64,000 nucleotides of DNA from Neobacillus bataviensis LMG 21833 (GTDB taxonomy: Bacteria > Bacillota > Bacilli > Bacillales > Cytobacillaceae). Location of the stretch: positions 39,766 through 103,765 of the forward strand of contig NZ_AJLS01000121.1 of NCBI RefSeq assembly GCF_000307875.1, in the 5' to 3' direction. The position numbers were made by a program, and so were the translations under genes. This document shows positions 33,886-43,484 of the stretch, piece after piece (within the stretch, counting starts at the first letter, position 1; every line of letters starts with the position of its first letter). The notes beneath the pieces are model-generated. The model ran no database searches. It was not told where the DNA came from and saw only the letters and a program-made list of their open reading frames with translations.

Positions 33886-34161
33886 TCACGTAGACCTTTT
33901 CTACGTGCCCCTCTCTCATGTTTTTCTCCAAAAAGGTCACGTAGAACCTCTCTACGTGACCTCTCTCATATCTTTTCTTCAAAAAAGTCACGTAGAACCT
34001 CTCTACGTGACCTCTCTCTTGCTTTTTCTCCAAAATGGTCACGTAGAACCTCTCTACGTGACCTCTCCCATGCTTTTTCTCCAAAATAGTCACGTAGAAC
34101 CTCTCTACGTGACCTCTCCCATGCTTTTTCTTCAAAACGGTCACGTAGAACCGTTTTTCCC
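33886..34161. repeat. 51-bp tandem repeat array, open on both strands
   Basis: TCACGTAG starts at 33886, 33937, 33988, 34039, 34090 and 34141: exactly 51 bp each time. Each unit carries CACGTAGA-ACCTC-TCTACGTG, an 8-bp hairpin. 51 bp is 17 codons, and both strands stay open across the array (repeat peptides GHVEPLYVTS and GHVERFYVTI). It sits between the hypothetical gene and the convergent ABC gene. Translation is unlikely; no ribosome sites are seen. Confidence 0.9.
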
Positions 34162-34162
34162 C

Positions 34163-34885
34163 TTATAACACCTTACTCAAAAACGCCTTCGTTCTGTCTT
34201 CCTTCGGATTGTCAAACAACTCGCTTGGGACATTTTCTTCAACAATCAAGCCGCCATCCATGAAAATAACCCGGTCGCCAACTTCTTTGGCAAAACCCAT
34301 TTCGTGCGTCACGACGACCATTGTCATTCCTTCTTTGGCAAGCTGCTTCATGACCTCCAAAACCTCGCCAACCATTTCTGGGTCGAGGGCAGACGTTGGT
34401 TCATCAAACAGCATGATTTTCGGTTCCATCGCTAAGGCTCTCGCAATCGCTACCCGCTGTTTTTGACCGCCTGATAAGGAATCAGGATAAGCTTCCGCCT
34501 TATCCGCCAACCCCACCTTTTTCAAAAGTTCCAACCCTTTTGCCCTTGCCTTTTCAGCTGGTACGTTCCTTACTTTCATTGGTGCGAGCATAATATTTTC
34601 GATGACCTTTTTATGTGGAAAAAGATTAAACTGTTGGAACACCATTCCCACTTCTGTCCGAATCTTATTGATATCAGTTTTTTTATCTGTTAGATCAATC
34701 CCTTCAATAAGGACATGACCGCCGGTAATCGTTTCAAGCATATTGATGCATCGTAGGAACGTTGATTTTCCGGATCCGGAAGGACCAATCACGACAACGA
34801 CCTCTTGTGGCTTAACAGTCACATTAATATCCTTTAGAACCTCATTCATTCCAAACGACTTTTTTAAACTTTTCACCTCAATCAT
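34163..34885 (-). CDS. polar amino-acid ABC transporter, ATP-binding protein
   Basis: A 240-residue ATPase: Walker [10 protein letters not shown] (about 33-41), Q-loop [13 protein letters not shown], signature [15 protein letters not shown], Walker [16 protein letters not shown]-loop [11 protein letters not shown]. The size and sequence are of the GlnQ/ArtR/HisP group. It overlaps the permease stop by 4 nt. Confidence 0.93.
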   Translation of the reverse strand: MIEVKSLKKSFGMNEVLKDINVTVKPQEVVVVIGPSGSGKSTFLRCINMLETITGGHVLIEGIDLTDKKTDINKIRTEVGMVFQQFNLFPHKKVIENIMLAPMKVRNVPAEKARAKGLELLKKVGLADKAEAYPDSLSGGQKQRVAIARALAMEPKIMLFDEPTSALDPEMVGEVLEVMKQLAKEGMTMVVVTHEMGFAKEVGDRVIFMDGGLIVEENVPSELFDNPKEDRTKAFLSKVL

Positions 34886-35538
34886 TCTGTCTCCAGCCTC
34901 CTTTCAAGTCGATTTAGCAGGAAGTTTAAGGAAAGCGTTAATACGAGATAAATAACTGCCGCTGTTAAATAGGGCTCCCATGGGCGCATATATTGCCCCT
35001 GCATCGCACGACCCCAGTACATCAGCTCTGGAGCGGCAATTAATGCTGCGAGGGAGGAATCTTTGATTAAGACAATAAATTCATTGCCAAGAGGTGGAAT
35101 CATTCTTTTAAATGCCTGCGGTAAAATAACATGCTTCATGGCTTGTACATGTGTCATACCCAGTGAACGAGCCGCCTCCATCTGTCCTTTATCAATCGAT
35201 TGAATTCCGGCACGGAATATTTCTGCCACATACGCTGCCGAGTTTAAAGAAAGAGCTAATATTGCGGCAACAATGGCATTGGTTGTCCCTAAAAACGCCG
35301 GAACAACGGCAAAATGGATTAATAAAATTTGTACCATTAACGGAGTGCCGCGGAAAACGTTAATATACCAATGAAAGGGCAAAGCCCATAGCTTTTTTCT
35401 CATCATTTTTCCTAAACCAATAAATAAACCAAGTACTGAACCAATGATAATACTTGCGACCGAAAGCCCAATGGTTATCAGTGTCCCCTTTAGAAAAAAA
35501 GGGGCGTATTCCGCAATAAGATCCCACCTAAAATCCAT
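34882..35538 (-). CDS. polar amino-acid ABC transporter, permease
   Basis: A 218-residue HisM/ArtQ-type permease with five membrane segments. The EAA loop ([20 protein letters not shown]) docks the ATPase. [20 protein letters not shown] is a family hallmark. Confidence 0.92.
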   Translation of the reverse strand: MDFRWDLIAEYAPFFLKGTLITIGLSVASIIIGSVLGLFIGLGKMMRKKLWALPFHWYINVFRGTPLMVQILLIHFAVVPAFLGTTNAIVAAILALSLNSAAYVAEIFRAGIQSIDKGQMEAARSLGMTHVQAMKHVILPQAFKRMIPPLGNEFIVLIKDSSLAALIAAPELMYWGRAMQGQYMRPWEPYLTAAVIYLVLTLSLNFLLNRLERRLETE

Positions 35539-35595
35539 TATCGATCCCCCTGACTATGTGTGTATTGTGCTATGTAGTAATCTTTTTACCTAATC

Positions 35596-35635
35596 AAAAA
35601 TTGCGTAACTGCCTATTATCTAGAAGTTACGCAAT
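35596..35635 (-). terminator. intercistronic terminator between binding-protein and permease genes
   Basis: ATTGCGTAACT and AGTTACGCAAT form a perfect 11-bp stem, followed by TTTTTGA on the minus strand. It would lower permease/ATPase expression relative to the binding protein. Confidence 0.75.
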
Positions 35636-35642
35636 TCATTCT

Positions 35643-36443
35643 CTATTGCTGATCTTTTAAAATTTGCACATCCGGTTCGACATCAAACCATTTTTTATAA
35701 AGTTTAGCGTAGGTACCATTGTCAATGACCTTCTTAACAGCCTTGTCTAAATCCGCTTTAAGCTTGCTTCCCTTTGGCAGCAATAAACCATAGAATTCCT
35801 TTTCAAATGCAGTATCATCTTCAATGAATTCGAAATTATCTTTTGGGTTATTCTTTACATATGTTTCAACAACTGTATTGTCGGCTACTACTGCATCGAC
35901 GCCACCATTTTTCAACTCTAAAATTGCTAGATTATTATTTTCAAACTTTTTTAGTTTATCGTTGTTTTTTCCATACAGATTTTCAACGATAGTTTGGGCT
36001 GTTGTTCCATTTTGAACAGCGATCTTTTTGCCGTCTAAATCTTTTGCACTTTTAATCGTGCTTCCCTTTGGTACGAGAATTTCATTTTTAGATAAGAAGT
36101 AAGGGACTGTGAAATCATAGGATTCTTGTCGTTCAGGGGTGATTGTAATTGATGAAACGGCGACATCGGCTGTCTTTCCTTCGATTTCAACAAAGATTGG
36201 ATCCCAGCCTACATGCTCAACCTTCACGCCATAGCCTGCTTCTTTTATGACGGCCTTTACGAAATCGATATCAAACCCGACAATCTCCCCTTTATCCTGG
36301 TACTCAAATGGTGCATAAGCGGCATCTGTAACAACTCTTAACGTCTTCTTTTCCTCTCCTCCTGATTTACTAGTTCCACAGGCTGATAGAAGTAAGAGAA
36401 ATGCCACCATCAATACTGTTGATACTAATTTTAATTTCTTCAT
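35643..36443 (-). CDS. polar amino-acid ABC transporter, substrate-binding lipoprotein
   Basis: A 266-residue protein. Lipobox LLSAC puts the lipid on Cys22. The periplasmic-binding fold of family 3 is seen in DAAYAPFEYQDKGEIVGFD, ITPERQESYDFTVPYF and AVQNGTTAQTIV. It could bind basic amino acids or glutamine; the ligand is not decided by sequence reading. First gene of the three-gene unit. 36444-36627 holds its promoter region, nothing more. Confidence 0.92.
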   Translation of the reverse strand: MKKLKLVSTVLMVAFLLLLSACGTSKSGGEEKKTLRVVTDAAYAPFEYQDKGEIVGFDIDFVKAVIKEAGYGVKVEHVGWDPIFVEIEGKTADVAVSSITITPERQESYDFTVPYFLSKNEILVPKGSTIKSAKDLDGKKIAVQNGTTAQTIVENLYGKNNDKLKKFENNNLAILELKNGGVDAVVADNTVVETYVKNNPKDNFEFIEDDTAFEKEFYGLLLPKGSKLKADLDKAVKKVIDNGTYAKLYKKWFDVEPDVQILKDQQ

Positions 36444-36627
36444 TTTAGGCCTCCTTTTATTTTTTTATAAAAGTGATTTATTAAAAGATTAATAATATTT
36501 TGAATATAAATGATTATAACCTCTTTTGTTTTATTATTCAATCACATATTTTTTTACTATATTAATACGTTAATTATCTAACGTGTGGATAGCTTTTAAG
36601 TAAATAGTATTTTTAATAACAACATAC

Positions 36628-37644
36628 GTGCATTCCCTTCAAAAAATACTTCTATTGAACCATATTTCCCGAAATATACTTGCCAAATTATTGCTAAACT
36701 TTTGGGTGGTTGTAGCCTTATGGCTAGTCCAGGTTTTACTTGGAGCCATTACCGGACATTATCAAGTAGAAGGCAGTGGTTTTTATGGAATCCCGATTGA
36801 TAAATGGATACCATATTCATTGACTAGATCATGGCATACTCAGCTTGGAATTCTATGGATTGCTACGGCCTGGCTTGCAACTGGTTTATTTATTGGACCG
36901 GCAGTTTCCAGTCATGAACCAAAATTCCAACGGTTGGGTGTGAATTTCTTATTTGTGTGCTTACTTATTATTGTCGTAGGCTCCATGGTCGGACAATGGT
37001 TTGCCGTGCAGCAAAAATTAGGTCACACTACAAACTTCTGGTTCGGTCATCAGGGCTACGAATATACAGACACTGGACGCTTCTGGCAGATATTCTTAAC
37101 GGTTGGATTATTCCTTTGGTTGTTCCTAATGGCGCGGGCGATTTGGCCTACTTTTAAAACACTTAAGGAAAGCCGCCACCTTCTCGCCCTGTTTTTAATC
37201 GCATCCCTTGCTATTCCGGTCTTCTATATTCCGGCATTATTATGGGGACAGCACAGTAACCTTGCCATTGCTGAATATTGGCGCTGGTGGGTTGTTCACC
37301 TTTGGGTCGAGGGCTTCTTTGAAGTGTTTGCCACCGTTGTCATGGCTTTCTTATTTACAAGGATGGGATTGCTCGGACTGCGGACAGCGACTACTTCCGT
37401 CCTTTTCTCTACAGTTATCTTCTTATTCGGAGGAATTATCGGAACCTTCCACCATTTATATTTTAGTGGAACTCCAACGGGGGTCATTGCCTTCGGAGCT
37501 TCGTTTAGTGCTCTTGAGGTCGTTCCACTCGTGTTGATTGGCTTTGAAGCGTATGAAAATCTTACTCGGAGCCGTGCTAGGCCATGGGTATCTGCCTATA
37601 GATGGCCCATTTACTTCTTCATTTCCGTTGCATCACATAAATAA
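36628..37644 (+). pseudogene. quinol nitric-oxide reductase (NorZ/qNor), internal fragment
   Basis: 338 codons closely resembling the haem-copper core of qNor: GAITGHYQVEGSGFYGIP, SWHTQLGILWIATAWLATG (haem His70), NFWFGHQGYEYTDTGRFW, YWRWWVVHLWVEGFFEVF, GTFHHLYFSGTP, FEAYENLTRSRARPW. A full qNor has about 750-790 residues. Here the N-terminal cytochrome-like part and all helices after YFFISVA are missing, and no ribosome site precedes the GTG at 36628. It cannot make an active reductase. Confidence 0.85.
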
Positions 37645-37722
37645 AGGTTAGGCATTCGCCGTGACCCACTTAAAACCCCCACATAATCTATAGGGTACTA
37701 TCACCTAAGGAGAGATGCCTAA

Positions 37723-38097
37723 ATGAATCCCTATGGCCTTAATCAAATACCACAATTACCGGTTGAATACCATTCCCATTCGTATGTTCCTGCAGAGCAA
37801 CTTTATTCCCAGCCTGAGCAATACCATTCTTATGCTCCGGTTCCCGCGGAGCACTATCACTCCTATGTTCCGGTGCCTGCGGATCCGTATCAATCCTATG
37901 TTCCACTCGATCAATTTGACCCTAATAGGCAGCCGCAACAACTTGAACGTCGAGTCACTCAGCTAGAAAGGCAAAATGAGCGGCAAGTAAAAGATATCAA
38001 TCAGCTGCAACGCCGTCTCCAACGTGTAAACCAACGACTCCGTGCACTTGAAAGGAGATTTAATATACCTTTCACACCATTTGATGGGGAATTTTAG
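37723..38097 (+). CDS. Tyr/Pro/His-rich protein with C-terminal coiled coil (spore-coat-like)
   Basis: 124 residues. Residues 15-65 are four or five copies of a motif like YHSYxPVPAE. Residues 70-112 form a charged coiled coil (LERRVTQLERQNERQVKDIN; LQRRLQRVNQRLRALERR). Such a tyrosine-rich plus coiled-coil make-up is common in spore surface proteins of Bacillaceae; that role is inferred. AAGGAGAG lies upstream of the ATG. Confidence 0.72.
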   Translation: MNPYGLNQIPQLPVEYHSHSYVPAEQLYSQPEQYHSYAPVPAEHYHSYVPVPADPYQSYVPLDQFDPNRQPQQLERRVTQLERQNERQVKDINQLQRRLQRVNQRLRALERRFNIPFTPFDGEF

Positions 38098-38109
38098 GTA
38101 TGCGGGTAA

Positions 38110-38140
38110 GGACTGGACAATTGTCTGGTTCTTTTTTATT
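38110..38140 (+). terminator. intrinsic terminator
   Basis: GGACTGGACAATTGTCTGGTTC folds into a 9-10 bp stem with G-U pairs, followed by TTTTTTATTTTTT. Confidence 0.7.
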
Positions 38141-38152
38141 TTTTAAAATCCA

Positions 38153-38169
38153 TGTAAGGAATTCTTACA
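38153..38169. promoter_or_regulatory. TnrA/GlnR box upstream of tnrA
   Basis: TGTAAGGAATTCTTACA, a perfect palindrome that fits TGTNA-N7-TNACA. Positive self-control of tnrA is known in B. subtilis. Confidence 0.85.
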
Positions 38170-38232
38170 TAAGTGATTGAAAAATCTTAAATATTTAATA
38201 AACTATACTAAACAAGAGTGTGGTGATCTTAG

Positions 38233-38559
38233 ATGGGAAACGATTTTTCTTATAAAGATAAGAAAGTCATAACGATTGGGATTGTCAGGGAACTCACAGG
38301 CCTTTCTGAAAGACAAATCCGTTATTATGAAGAACGGAAACTGATTTTCCCTGAAAGATCCCCAGGAGGAAGCCGAAAATATTCCTTTTCAGATGTGGAA
38401 TTACTCATGGAGATTGCCAACAAAATCGAAGATGGCATTCAGACACATGAAATTAGGAAACAAATGCTGAAGGAACAAAAGAAACAAAGTCAGGATGAAA
38501 TCCGTCGTAAAATGATCCAAGGGCAGCTTAATGCTCAGTTTGGAATAAGGAAAAATTAA
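38233..38559 (+). CDS. tnrA: nitrogen regulator TnrA (MerR family)
   Basis: 108 residues. The MerR-type HTH ([60 protein letters not shown]) is followed by a short C-terminal tail ending [10 protein letters not shown]. This tail, which meets glutamine synthetase, and the length separate TnrA from the longer GlnR. It regulates nitrogen-limitation genes. The target amtB is next door, and TnrA boxes precede both genes. Confidence 0.9.
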   Translation: MGNDFSYKDKKVITIGIVRELTGLSERQIRYYEERKLIFPERSPGGSRKYSFSDVELLMEIANKIEDGIQTHEIRKQMLKEQKKQSQDEIRRKMIQGQLNAQFGIRKN

Positions 38560-38573
38560 TCGTCTCTTTTTAT

Positions 38574-38610
38574 AGTCTCGTTCCTTTTTCTAAGGGCGAG
38601 GCTTTTTTTA
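38574..38610 (+). terminator. intrinsic terminator after tnrA
   Basis: AGTCTCG and CGAGGCT pair (one G-U), then TTTTTTT. Confidence 0.7.
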
Positions 38611-38641
38611 CCTCATTCACTTACCAACACATTAAAAACCA

Positions 38642-38658
38642 TGTTACATAACCTTACA
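38642..38658. promoter_or_regulatory. TnrA box upstream of amtB
   Basis: TGTTACATAACCTTACA matches TGTNA-N7-TNACA. It lies about 78 nt upstream of the amtB start, suited to activation. Confidence 0.85.
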
Positions 38659-38735
38659 ACTTTATAGATACATCCTCGCTATTCATGTAAAAATACAACT
38701 ACACTAAATGTTATGAAAATTAAGGGGGAGAAAAA

Positions 38736-39998
38736 TTGGATAATTTATTTTTAATGAACAGTCTATGGGTTATGTTTGGTGCGGTACTAGTCATATTAAT
38801 GATTGGCGGCTTCATTCTTCTTGAAACAGGCTCTACCAGAATGAAAAATGCTGGACATATTGCCGGAAAAACAATCCTTACATTCGGAATTAGCTCCATC
38901 ATGTTTTGGGCAGTGGGGTATGGATTAATCTTTGGCAAGGGAAATCCTTTGATTGGGCTCTCCGATTTCTTTTATTCAGGCTATGACATTGATGGAATAC
39001 CATTATCAGGATCGGTCTTTTTCCTATTCCAATTGGCATTTGCCGGTATTTCCTTAACCATTGCCTTTGGCGGGTTTGCTGAACGAGCTAAACTTAGTGT
39101 CTATCTTGTATTTGCAGTACTTTTCTCCGTAGTTGTTTACCCTCCTATCGCACACTGGATTTGGGGCGGCGGCTGGTTAGCTGCGCATGGAAAACAAGAC
39201 TTCGCCGGTTCAACCGTTGTTCATTTAACTGGAGCCATGGCAACCCTCGCAGCTACTATTCTGTTAAAACCACGAATTGGCAAGTTTAATAAGGATGGCT
39301 CGACCAATAATTTAGCCGGTCACAATCAAGTTTTCACCGCTTTGAGTGTATTACTTTTATGGGTTGGCTGGTTTGGTTTCAATGCAGGCAGCACCCTATC
39401 TGTTGATCAAGCATTCTTTGGATTTGTTGCTATCAACACTAACCTGGCAGCAGCTGCTGGCACTGTAGCCTCGATGATCATATCTTGGATAGTTTTAGGT
39501 AAAGCAGATGTACCGATGATGTTAAACGGCGCATTGGCAGGTTTGGTTGCGATTACTGCTTCCTGTGCCTTTGTTGATACTTGGGCGGCTGTCGTGATTG
39601 GATTCATCGCCGGAATTCTTGTTTTTTACAGCATTCGCTTTTTTGAAAAAATAAAAATCGATGATCCGATCGCCGCCGTTTCCGTGCATGGTACAGCAGG
39701 GGTATGGGGTACATTATCGACCGGACTCTTTGCCACAAACGAATTAGCAACAGTCGGCCAGCCTGGGTTATTTTATGGCGGCGGCTTTCACCAGCTGGGT
39801 GTTCAAGCAATGGGTGTCATCACTTGTGCAGCTTTTGCTTTTATCGTCTCCTTTATCCTACTGGTTGTGATGAAAAGTGCAATGAACGGATTGCGTGTAA
39901 CAGAAGAGGAAGAAATGATTGGGCTTGATATGAGTGAACACGGCAGCTACGGTTACCCAGAATTGGTGAAAGCTGAACAAAAACTGAAGGCTCAATAA
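38736..39998 (+). CDS. amtB: ammonium transporter
   Basis: 420 residues, 11 hydrophobic segments. Amt signatures: FAGSTVVHLTGAMATLAATI (first pore His), DPIAAVSVHGTAGVWGTLST (second pore His), WFGFNAGSTLS. The start is TTG with GGGGGAGA. It corresponds to nrgA of B. subtilis. No glnB-type partner gene follows; a stem-loop ends the unit. Expression under nitrogen limitation through the TnrA box is expected. Confidence 0.93.
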   Translation: MDNLFLMNSLWVMFGAVLVILMIGGFILLETGSTRMKNAGHIAGKTILTFGISSIMFWAVGYGLIFGKGNPLIGLSDFFYSGYDIDGIPLSGSVFFLFQLAFAGISLTIAFGGFAERAKLSVYLVFAVLFSVVVYPPIAHWIWGGGWLAAHGKQDFAGSTVVHLTGAMATLAATILLKPRIGKFNKDGSTNNLAGHNQVFTALSVLLLWVGWFGFNAGSTLSVDQAFFGFVAINTNLAAAAGTVASMIISWIVLGKADVPMMLNGALAGLVAITASCAFVDTWAAVVIGFIAGILVFYSIRFFEKIKIDDPIAAVSVHGTAGVWGTLSTGLFATNELATVGQPGLFYGGGFHQLGVQAMGVITCAAFAFIVSFILLVVMKSAMNGLRVTEEEEMIGLDMSEHGSYGYPELVKAEQKLKAQ

Positions 39999-40040
39999 TA
40001 TTAGCAATTATGAGAAGCGTAAGAAAGGATTGCTAAAATA

Positions 40041-40084
40041 AAATAGAAAAATACTATATTAACCTAGTATATTTTTCTATTTTT
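40041..40084 (+). terminator. AT-rich intrinsic terminator after amtB
   Basis: AAATAGAAAAATACTA pairs with TAGTATATTTTTCTATTT (2-nt bulge) and is followed by TTCC. 40085-40273 shows no gene and no clear site. Confidence 0.65.
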
Positions 40085-40273
40085 CCTTTTAGAAAATAAT
40101 AGAACTTTCCAACACCCCAAGGTTACTTACTACTGAATTATCCTCGTATTCCCCACCGTCAATTTCTTAATAGAAAAAATTTTAAAAAAATTTTTACTCC
40201 AATTATCCCTATTACGTCAAGATTGTAAACGCTACCAGCAATTCTCATTTATTTGAATTGTCTGATTTCTGTA

Positions 40274-40302
40274 TTGACCATGTTATCGATTGGTTGTATG
40301 AT
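40274..40302 (+). promoter_or_regulatory. sigma-A promoter of ilvE-ilvD
   Basis: TTGACC (40274-40279), 17-nt spacer, TATGAT (40297-40302). The 110-nt leader that follows shows no T-box or other riboswitch features. Confidence 0.65.
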
Positions 40303-40419
40303 TATCGAAAATAATCATTACTATTTAACACAGCCTTTATTCATTTCCAGTTGGGGATGTGGTATGGCATTCTTTTTTAATCATTTAACGCGGTTTAACA
40401 CGAAAGAGGAGTGGTTAGG

Positions 40420-41325
40420 TTGGGAAGTCAATGGATTTTCCTTGGCGGCACATTCGTCAAGAAAGAGGATGCTGTTGTATCCGTTTTTGATCATGGTTTT
40501 TTATATGGTGACGGGGTATTTGAAGGGATTCGCGTATACAGCGGTAATGTCTTCAGACTCGATGCTCACCTGAAAAGACTATTTGAATCAGCACAATCCA
40601 TTATGCTGAAGATTCCATACACACAGGAGGAAATGACGCAATTAATCGTTGAAACTATTAGAAAAAATCAGCTAGAAAGCGCCTATATTCGTGTCGTTGT
40701 TTCACGTGGCAAAGGGAATCTCGGACTGGACCCGTCTTCCTGCTCCACCCCAAGCGTTATCATTATTGCTGAGGCATTAACCATGTATCCGCAAGAATTT
40801 TACGACAATGGGATCAAAATTGCCTCTGTTGCAAGCAGAAGGAATCGCCCAGATGTATTAAGTCCGCAGATTAAATCACTCAATTATTTAAACAATATTC
40901 TTGTAAAATTAGAAGCCAATCAGATTGGCGTTCAGGAAGCGTTAATGTTGAATGACCAAGGGTATGTTACCGAAGGTTCTGCTGACAACATCTTCATTGT
41001 AAAAAATGGAGTCGTGTACACACCGCCTGTTTACCTTGGTGCATTAGAAGGAATTACCCGCAACGCCATCATTGATGTAGCAAGAGCCAAAGGCTACGAA
41101 GTACGGGAATCACCTTTTACAAGACATGATGTATATGTCGCTGATGAAGTGTTCTTAACCGGAACAGCCGTCGAGGTCATTGCTGTTATTGAAGTAGATG
41201 GCCGCGTCATTAATGGCGGTAAGCCTGGATCAGTAACAAACGTTCTTTTAGAAGAGTTCAGAAAGATCGTAACAACAGACGGAGTGGCTTGTTATCCTGC
41301 AACAAACCATGCTGTAGTCAGTTAG
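40420..41325 (+). CDS. ilvE: branched-chain amino-acid aminotransferase
   Basis: 301 residues from TTG 40420 (GAGGAG upstream), giving the usual [20 protein letters not shown] start. Fold type IV PLP enzyme: [18 protein letters not shown], Lys in [36 protein letters not shown]. It makes leucine, isoleucine and valine from their keto acids. First gene of the branched-chain block; ilvD starts 11 nt after its stop. Confidence 0.92.
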   Translation: MGSQWIFLGGTFVKKEDAVVSVFDHGFLYGDGVFEGIRVYSGNVFRLDAHLKRLFESAQSIMLKIPYTQEEMTQLIVETIRKNQLESAYIRVVVSRGKGNLGLDPSSCSTPSVIIIAEALTMYPQEFYDNGIKIASVASRRNRPDVLSPQIKSLNYLNNILVKLEANQIGVQEALMLNDQGYVTEGSADNIFIVKNGVVYTPPVYLGALEGITRNAIIDVARAKGYEVRESPFTRHDVYVADEVFLTGTAVEVIAVIEVDGRVINGGKPGSVTNVLLEEFRKIVTTDGVACYPATNHAVVS

Positions 41326-41336
41326 GAGATAGAAAA

Positions 41337-43004
41337 ATGCGAAGCGATATGATTAAAAAGGGGATTGATCGAGCTCCCCACCGCAGCCTATTATACGCAA
41401 CAGGGGTAACCGTTAGAGACTTAGAAAAACCGTTTATCGGTGTCTGTAACTCGTTTATTGAAATTATCCCAGGACATAAACACCTTAATCATTTCGGCGA
41501 GATTGTCAAAGAAGCCATCCGTGAAGCTGGGGGCATTCCTTTTGAATTTAATACAATTGGCGTCGATGATGGCATTGCCATGGGGCATATCGGTATGCGT
41601 TATTCCCTTCCAAGCCGTGAAATTATTGCGGACAGTGCCGAAACAGTTATCAACGCCCACTGGTTCGATGGTGTGTTTTACATACCGAACTGTGACAAAA
41701 TCACACCGGGCATGTTGATGGCCGCCGCAAGGACCAATGTTCCATCCGTATTTGTTTCAGGTGGACCAATGGAAGCTGGCGTTTCCTCTACAGGGAAAAA
41801 TCTTTCCCTTACTTCCGTTTTTGAGGGAGTTGGCGCCTATCATAATGGAACGATGACCGAGCAGCAATTACTCGAAATTGAAACAAGTGCCTGTCCTACA
41901 TGCGGATCCTGTTCTGGCATGTTTACCGCAAACTCGATGAACTGTTTAATGGAAGTTTTAGGGATGACGGTTCCAGGAAACGGAACAATCGTCGCAACTT
42001 CTGAAGAAAGACACGAACTCATCCGCCAGGCAGCAAGACACTTAATCGAACTAGTGAAAAAGGATATTCGTCCACGTGACATTATTACTCGTGAATCAAT
42101 CGATAATGCCTTTGCACTTGATATGGCTATGGGCGGTTCAACCAATACCGTTCTCCATACACTTGCCATTGCACATGAAGCAGGTATTGAATATGACTTA
42201 CGTGATATTAACAAAATTGCTGAGAAGGTCCCATATTTAGCGAAAATTATGCCAGCATCAGATGTTTCAATGGATGACGTCCACAAAGCAGGCGGTATAA
42301 GTGCCATTTTAAACGAGCTTTGTAAGGTTGAAGGTGCACTTCATCAGGATTGCTTGTCCATTACCGGAAAGACATTAGCTGAAAATGTGAAGGATGCAAC
42401 AATCCTTAATGAGCGGGTTATTCGCTCAAAAGATAATCCATATAGCAAGGTTGGCGGACTCTCCATCCTCTTTGGAAACATTGCCCCAGATGGCGGTGTA
42501 ATCAAAGTAGGTGCAGTTGATCCATCGATTAAAACATTCTTGGGTGAAGCGATTGTATTCGAATCACAAGATGAGGCACAGGAAAACATTAACAACGGAA
42601 CCGTCAAGTCTGGGCATGTGGTGGTTATCCGCTATGAAGGCCCTAAAGGCGGACCGGGGATGCCTGAAATGCTCGCTCCAACGTCGGCGATTGCCGGTCG
42701 TGGTTTAGATAAAGAGGTCGCATTAATTACAGATGGTCGTTTCTCAGGTGCCAGCCGTGGAATCTCTATTGGACATATTTCACCGGAAGCCGCAGAAGGC
42801 GGACCAATCGCTTTTGTTCAAAATGGTGACAAAATTTTGATTGACCTTGAGGGTCGTTCTATTGAACTTCTCGTTGATGATGAAGTGTTAGCAGAAAGAC
42901 GTCGTTCTTGGGTGCAGCCGGAGCCAAAAATTAAATCTGGCTATCTCGCAAAATATGCAAAGCTTGTTACATCCGCTAATACCGGCGGGGTTATGAAAAT
43001 CTAA
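41337..43004 (+). CDS. ilvD: dihydroxy-acid dehydratase
   Basis: 555 residues from ATG 41337 (AGGAGATAG upstream; a frame start at 41289 overlaps ilvE and is rejected). Fe-S/Mg signatures: CNKITPG-type segment [15 protein letters not shown], Cys in [18 protein letters not shown], and [19 protein letters not shown] near the end. It catalyses the fourth common step to valine and isoleucine. Confidence 0.95.
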   Translation: MRSDMIKKGIDRAPHRSLLYATGVTVRDLEKPFIGVCNSFIEIIPGHKHLNHFGEIVKEAIREAGGIPFEFNTIGVDDGIAMGHIGMRYSLPSREIIADSAETVINAHWFDGVFYIPNCDKITPGMLMAAARTNVPSVFVSGGPMEAGVSSTGKNLSLTSVFEGVGAYHNGTMTEQQLLEIETSACPTCGSCSGMFTANSMNCLMEVLGMTVPGNGTIVATSEERHELIRQAARHLIELVKKDIRPRDIITRESIDNAFALDMAMGGSTNTVLHTLAIAHEAGIEYDLRDINKIAEKVPYLAKIMPASDVSMDDVHKAGGISAILNELCKVEGALHQDCLSITGKTLAENVKDATILNERVIRSKDNPYSKVGGLSILFGNIAPDGGVIKVGAVDPSIKTFLGEAIVFESQDEAQENINNGTVKSGHVVVIRYEGPKGGPGMPEMLAPTSAIAGRGLDKEVALITDGRFSGASRGISIGHISPEAAEGGPIAFVQNGDKILIDLEGRSIELLVDDEVLAERRRSWVQPEPKIKSGYLAKYAKLVTSANTGGVMKI

Positions 43005-43107
43005 AGTCAATTTGCAGTTTCTTTCAATCAGGGATTCGCTAGTACCCCTCCCCTTCTAAGAGAAGTTAAGGTACTAAAGGTACAGTGGCATACCATTGAC
43101 AAAAAAA

Positions 43108-43440
43108 TATCCATAAATCGATGACGGGAATAAAGGAATAAGGAAATGTATTTTCAGAGAGCTGGGGTTGCTGGAAGCCCAGTAATACATCTTATTCCGA
43201 CATCATCCCTGAGTATTGAGCTGAACGGTCTTAACTAGTAGGCTCAATCGGGTGTCACTTGAACACCTGTTACCAAAAGAAGCGTTTTTTATTTTAGTTG
43301 TCGCTTCATAAGGCAGTATTCGTAAGAATACTGTAAAAACCGGGTGGTACCGAGAAAAAGAAGGCCTTTTCTCCCCGATTATTCTGCTTTGTAGTTTGTA
43401 GACTGCAGTTTATTCGGAGACGAAATGGCCTTTTTTGGTA
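43108..43440 (+). promoter_or_regulatory. T-box leader of ilvB-leuD, probable Ile specifier
   Basis: Stem I elements: GGGAATAAAGGAATAAG paired to CTTATTCC (43191-43198), with the AG bulge/terminal-loop signs AGAGAGCTGGGGTTGCTGG. In the 3' side of the specifier loop GACATCATCCC contains ATC (Ile) and no CTC (Leu). The T-box core GGGTGGTACCG is at 43342-43352. A long terminator (AAGGCC at 43361 with GGCCTTTTTT at 43427) follows. Uncharged tRNA should antiterminate and turn on the operon. The ATC specifier is read by eye. Confidence 0.85.
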
Positions 43441-43484
43441 TTTTTTCGGGAAATATCTAATCACCCACAAGGAGGGATTATGAC

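Noticed and set aside
26482..34161. CRISPR array reading of the 51-bp repeats
   Set aside because: Whole units repeat with little variation; there are no unique spacers between conserved repeats and no cas genes in the window.
33815..34168. 117-codon + strand ORF and 106-codon minus-strand ORF over the 51-bp array
   Set aside because: Both arise because the repeat period is a multiple of three and the unit lacks stops. There is no ribosome site, and the two compete for the same bases.
40085..40273. Possible CodY box or riboswitch before ilvE
   Set aside because: The best CodY-like stretch (AATTGTCTGATTTCT) has about five mismatches, and no T-box core is present.
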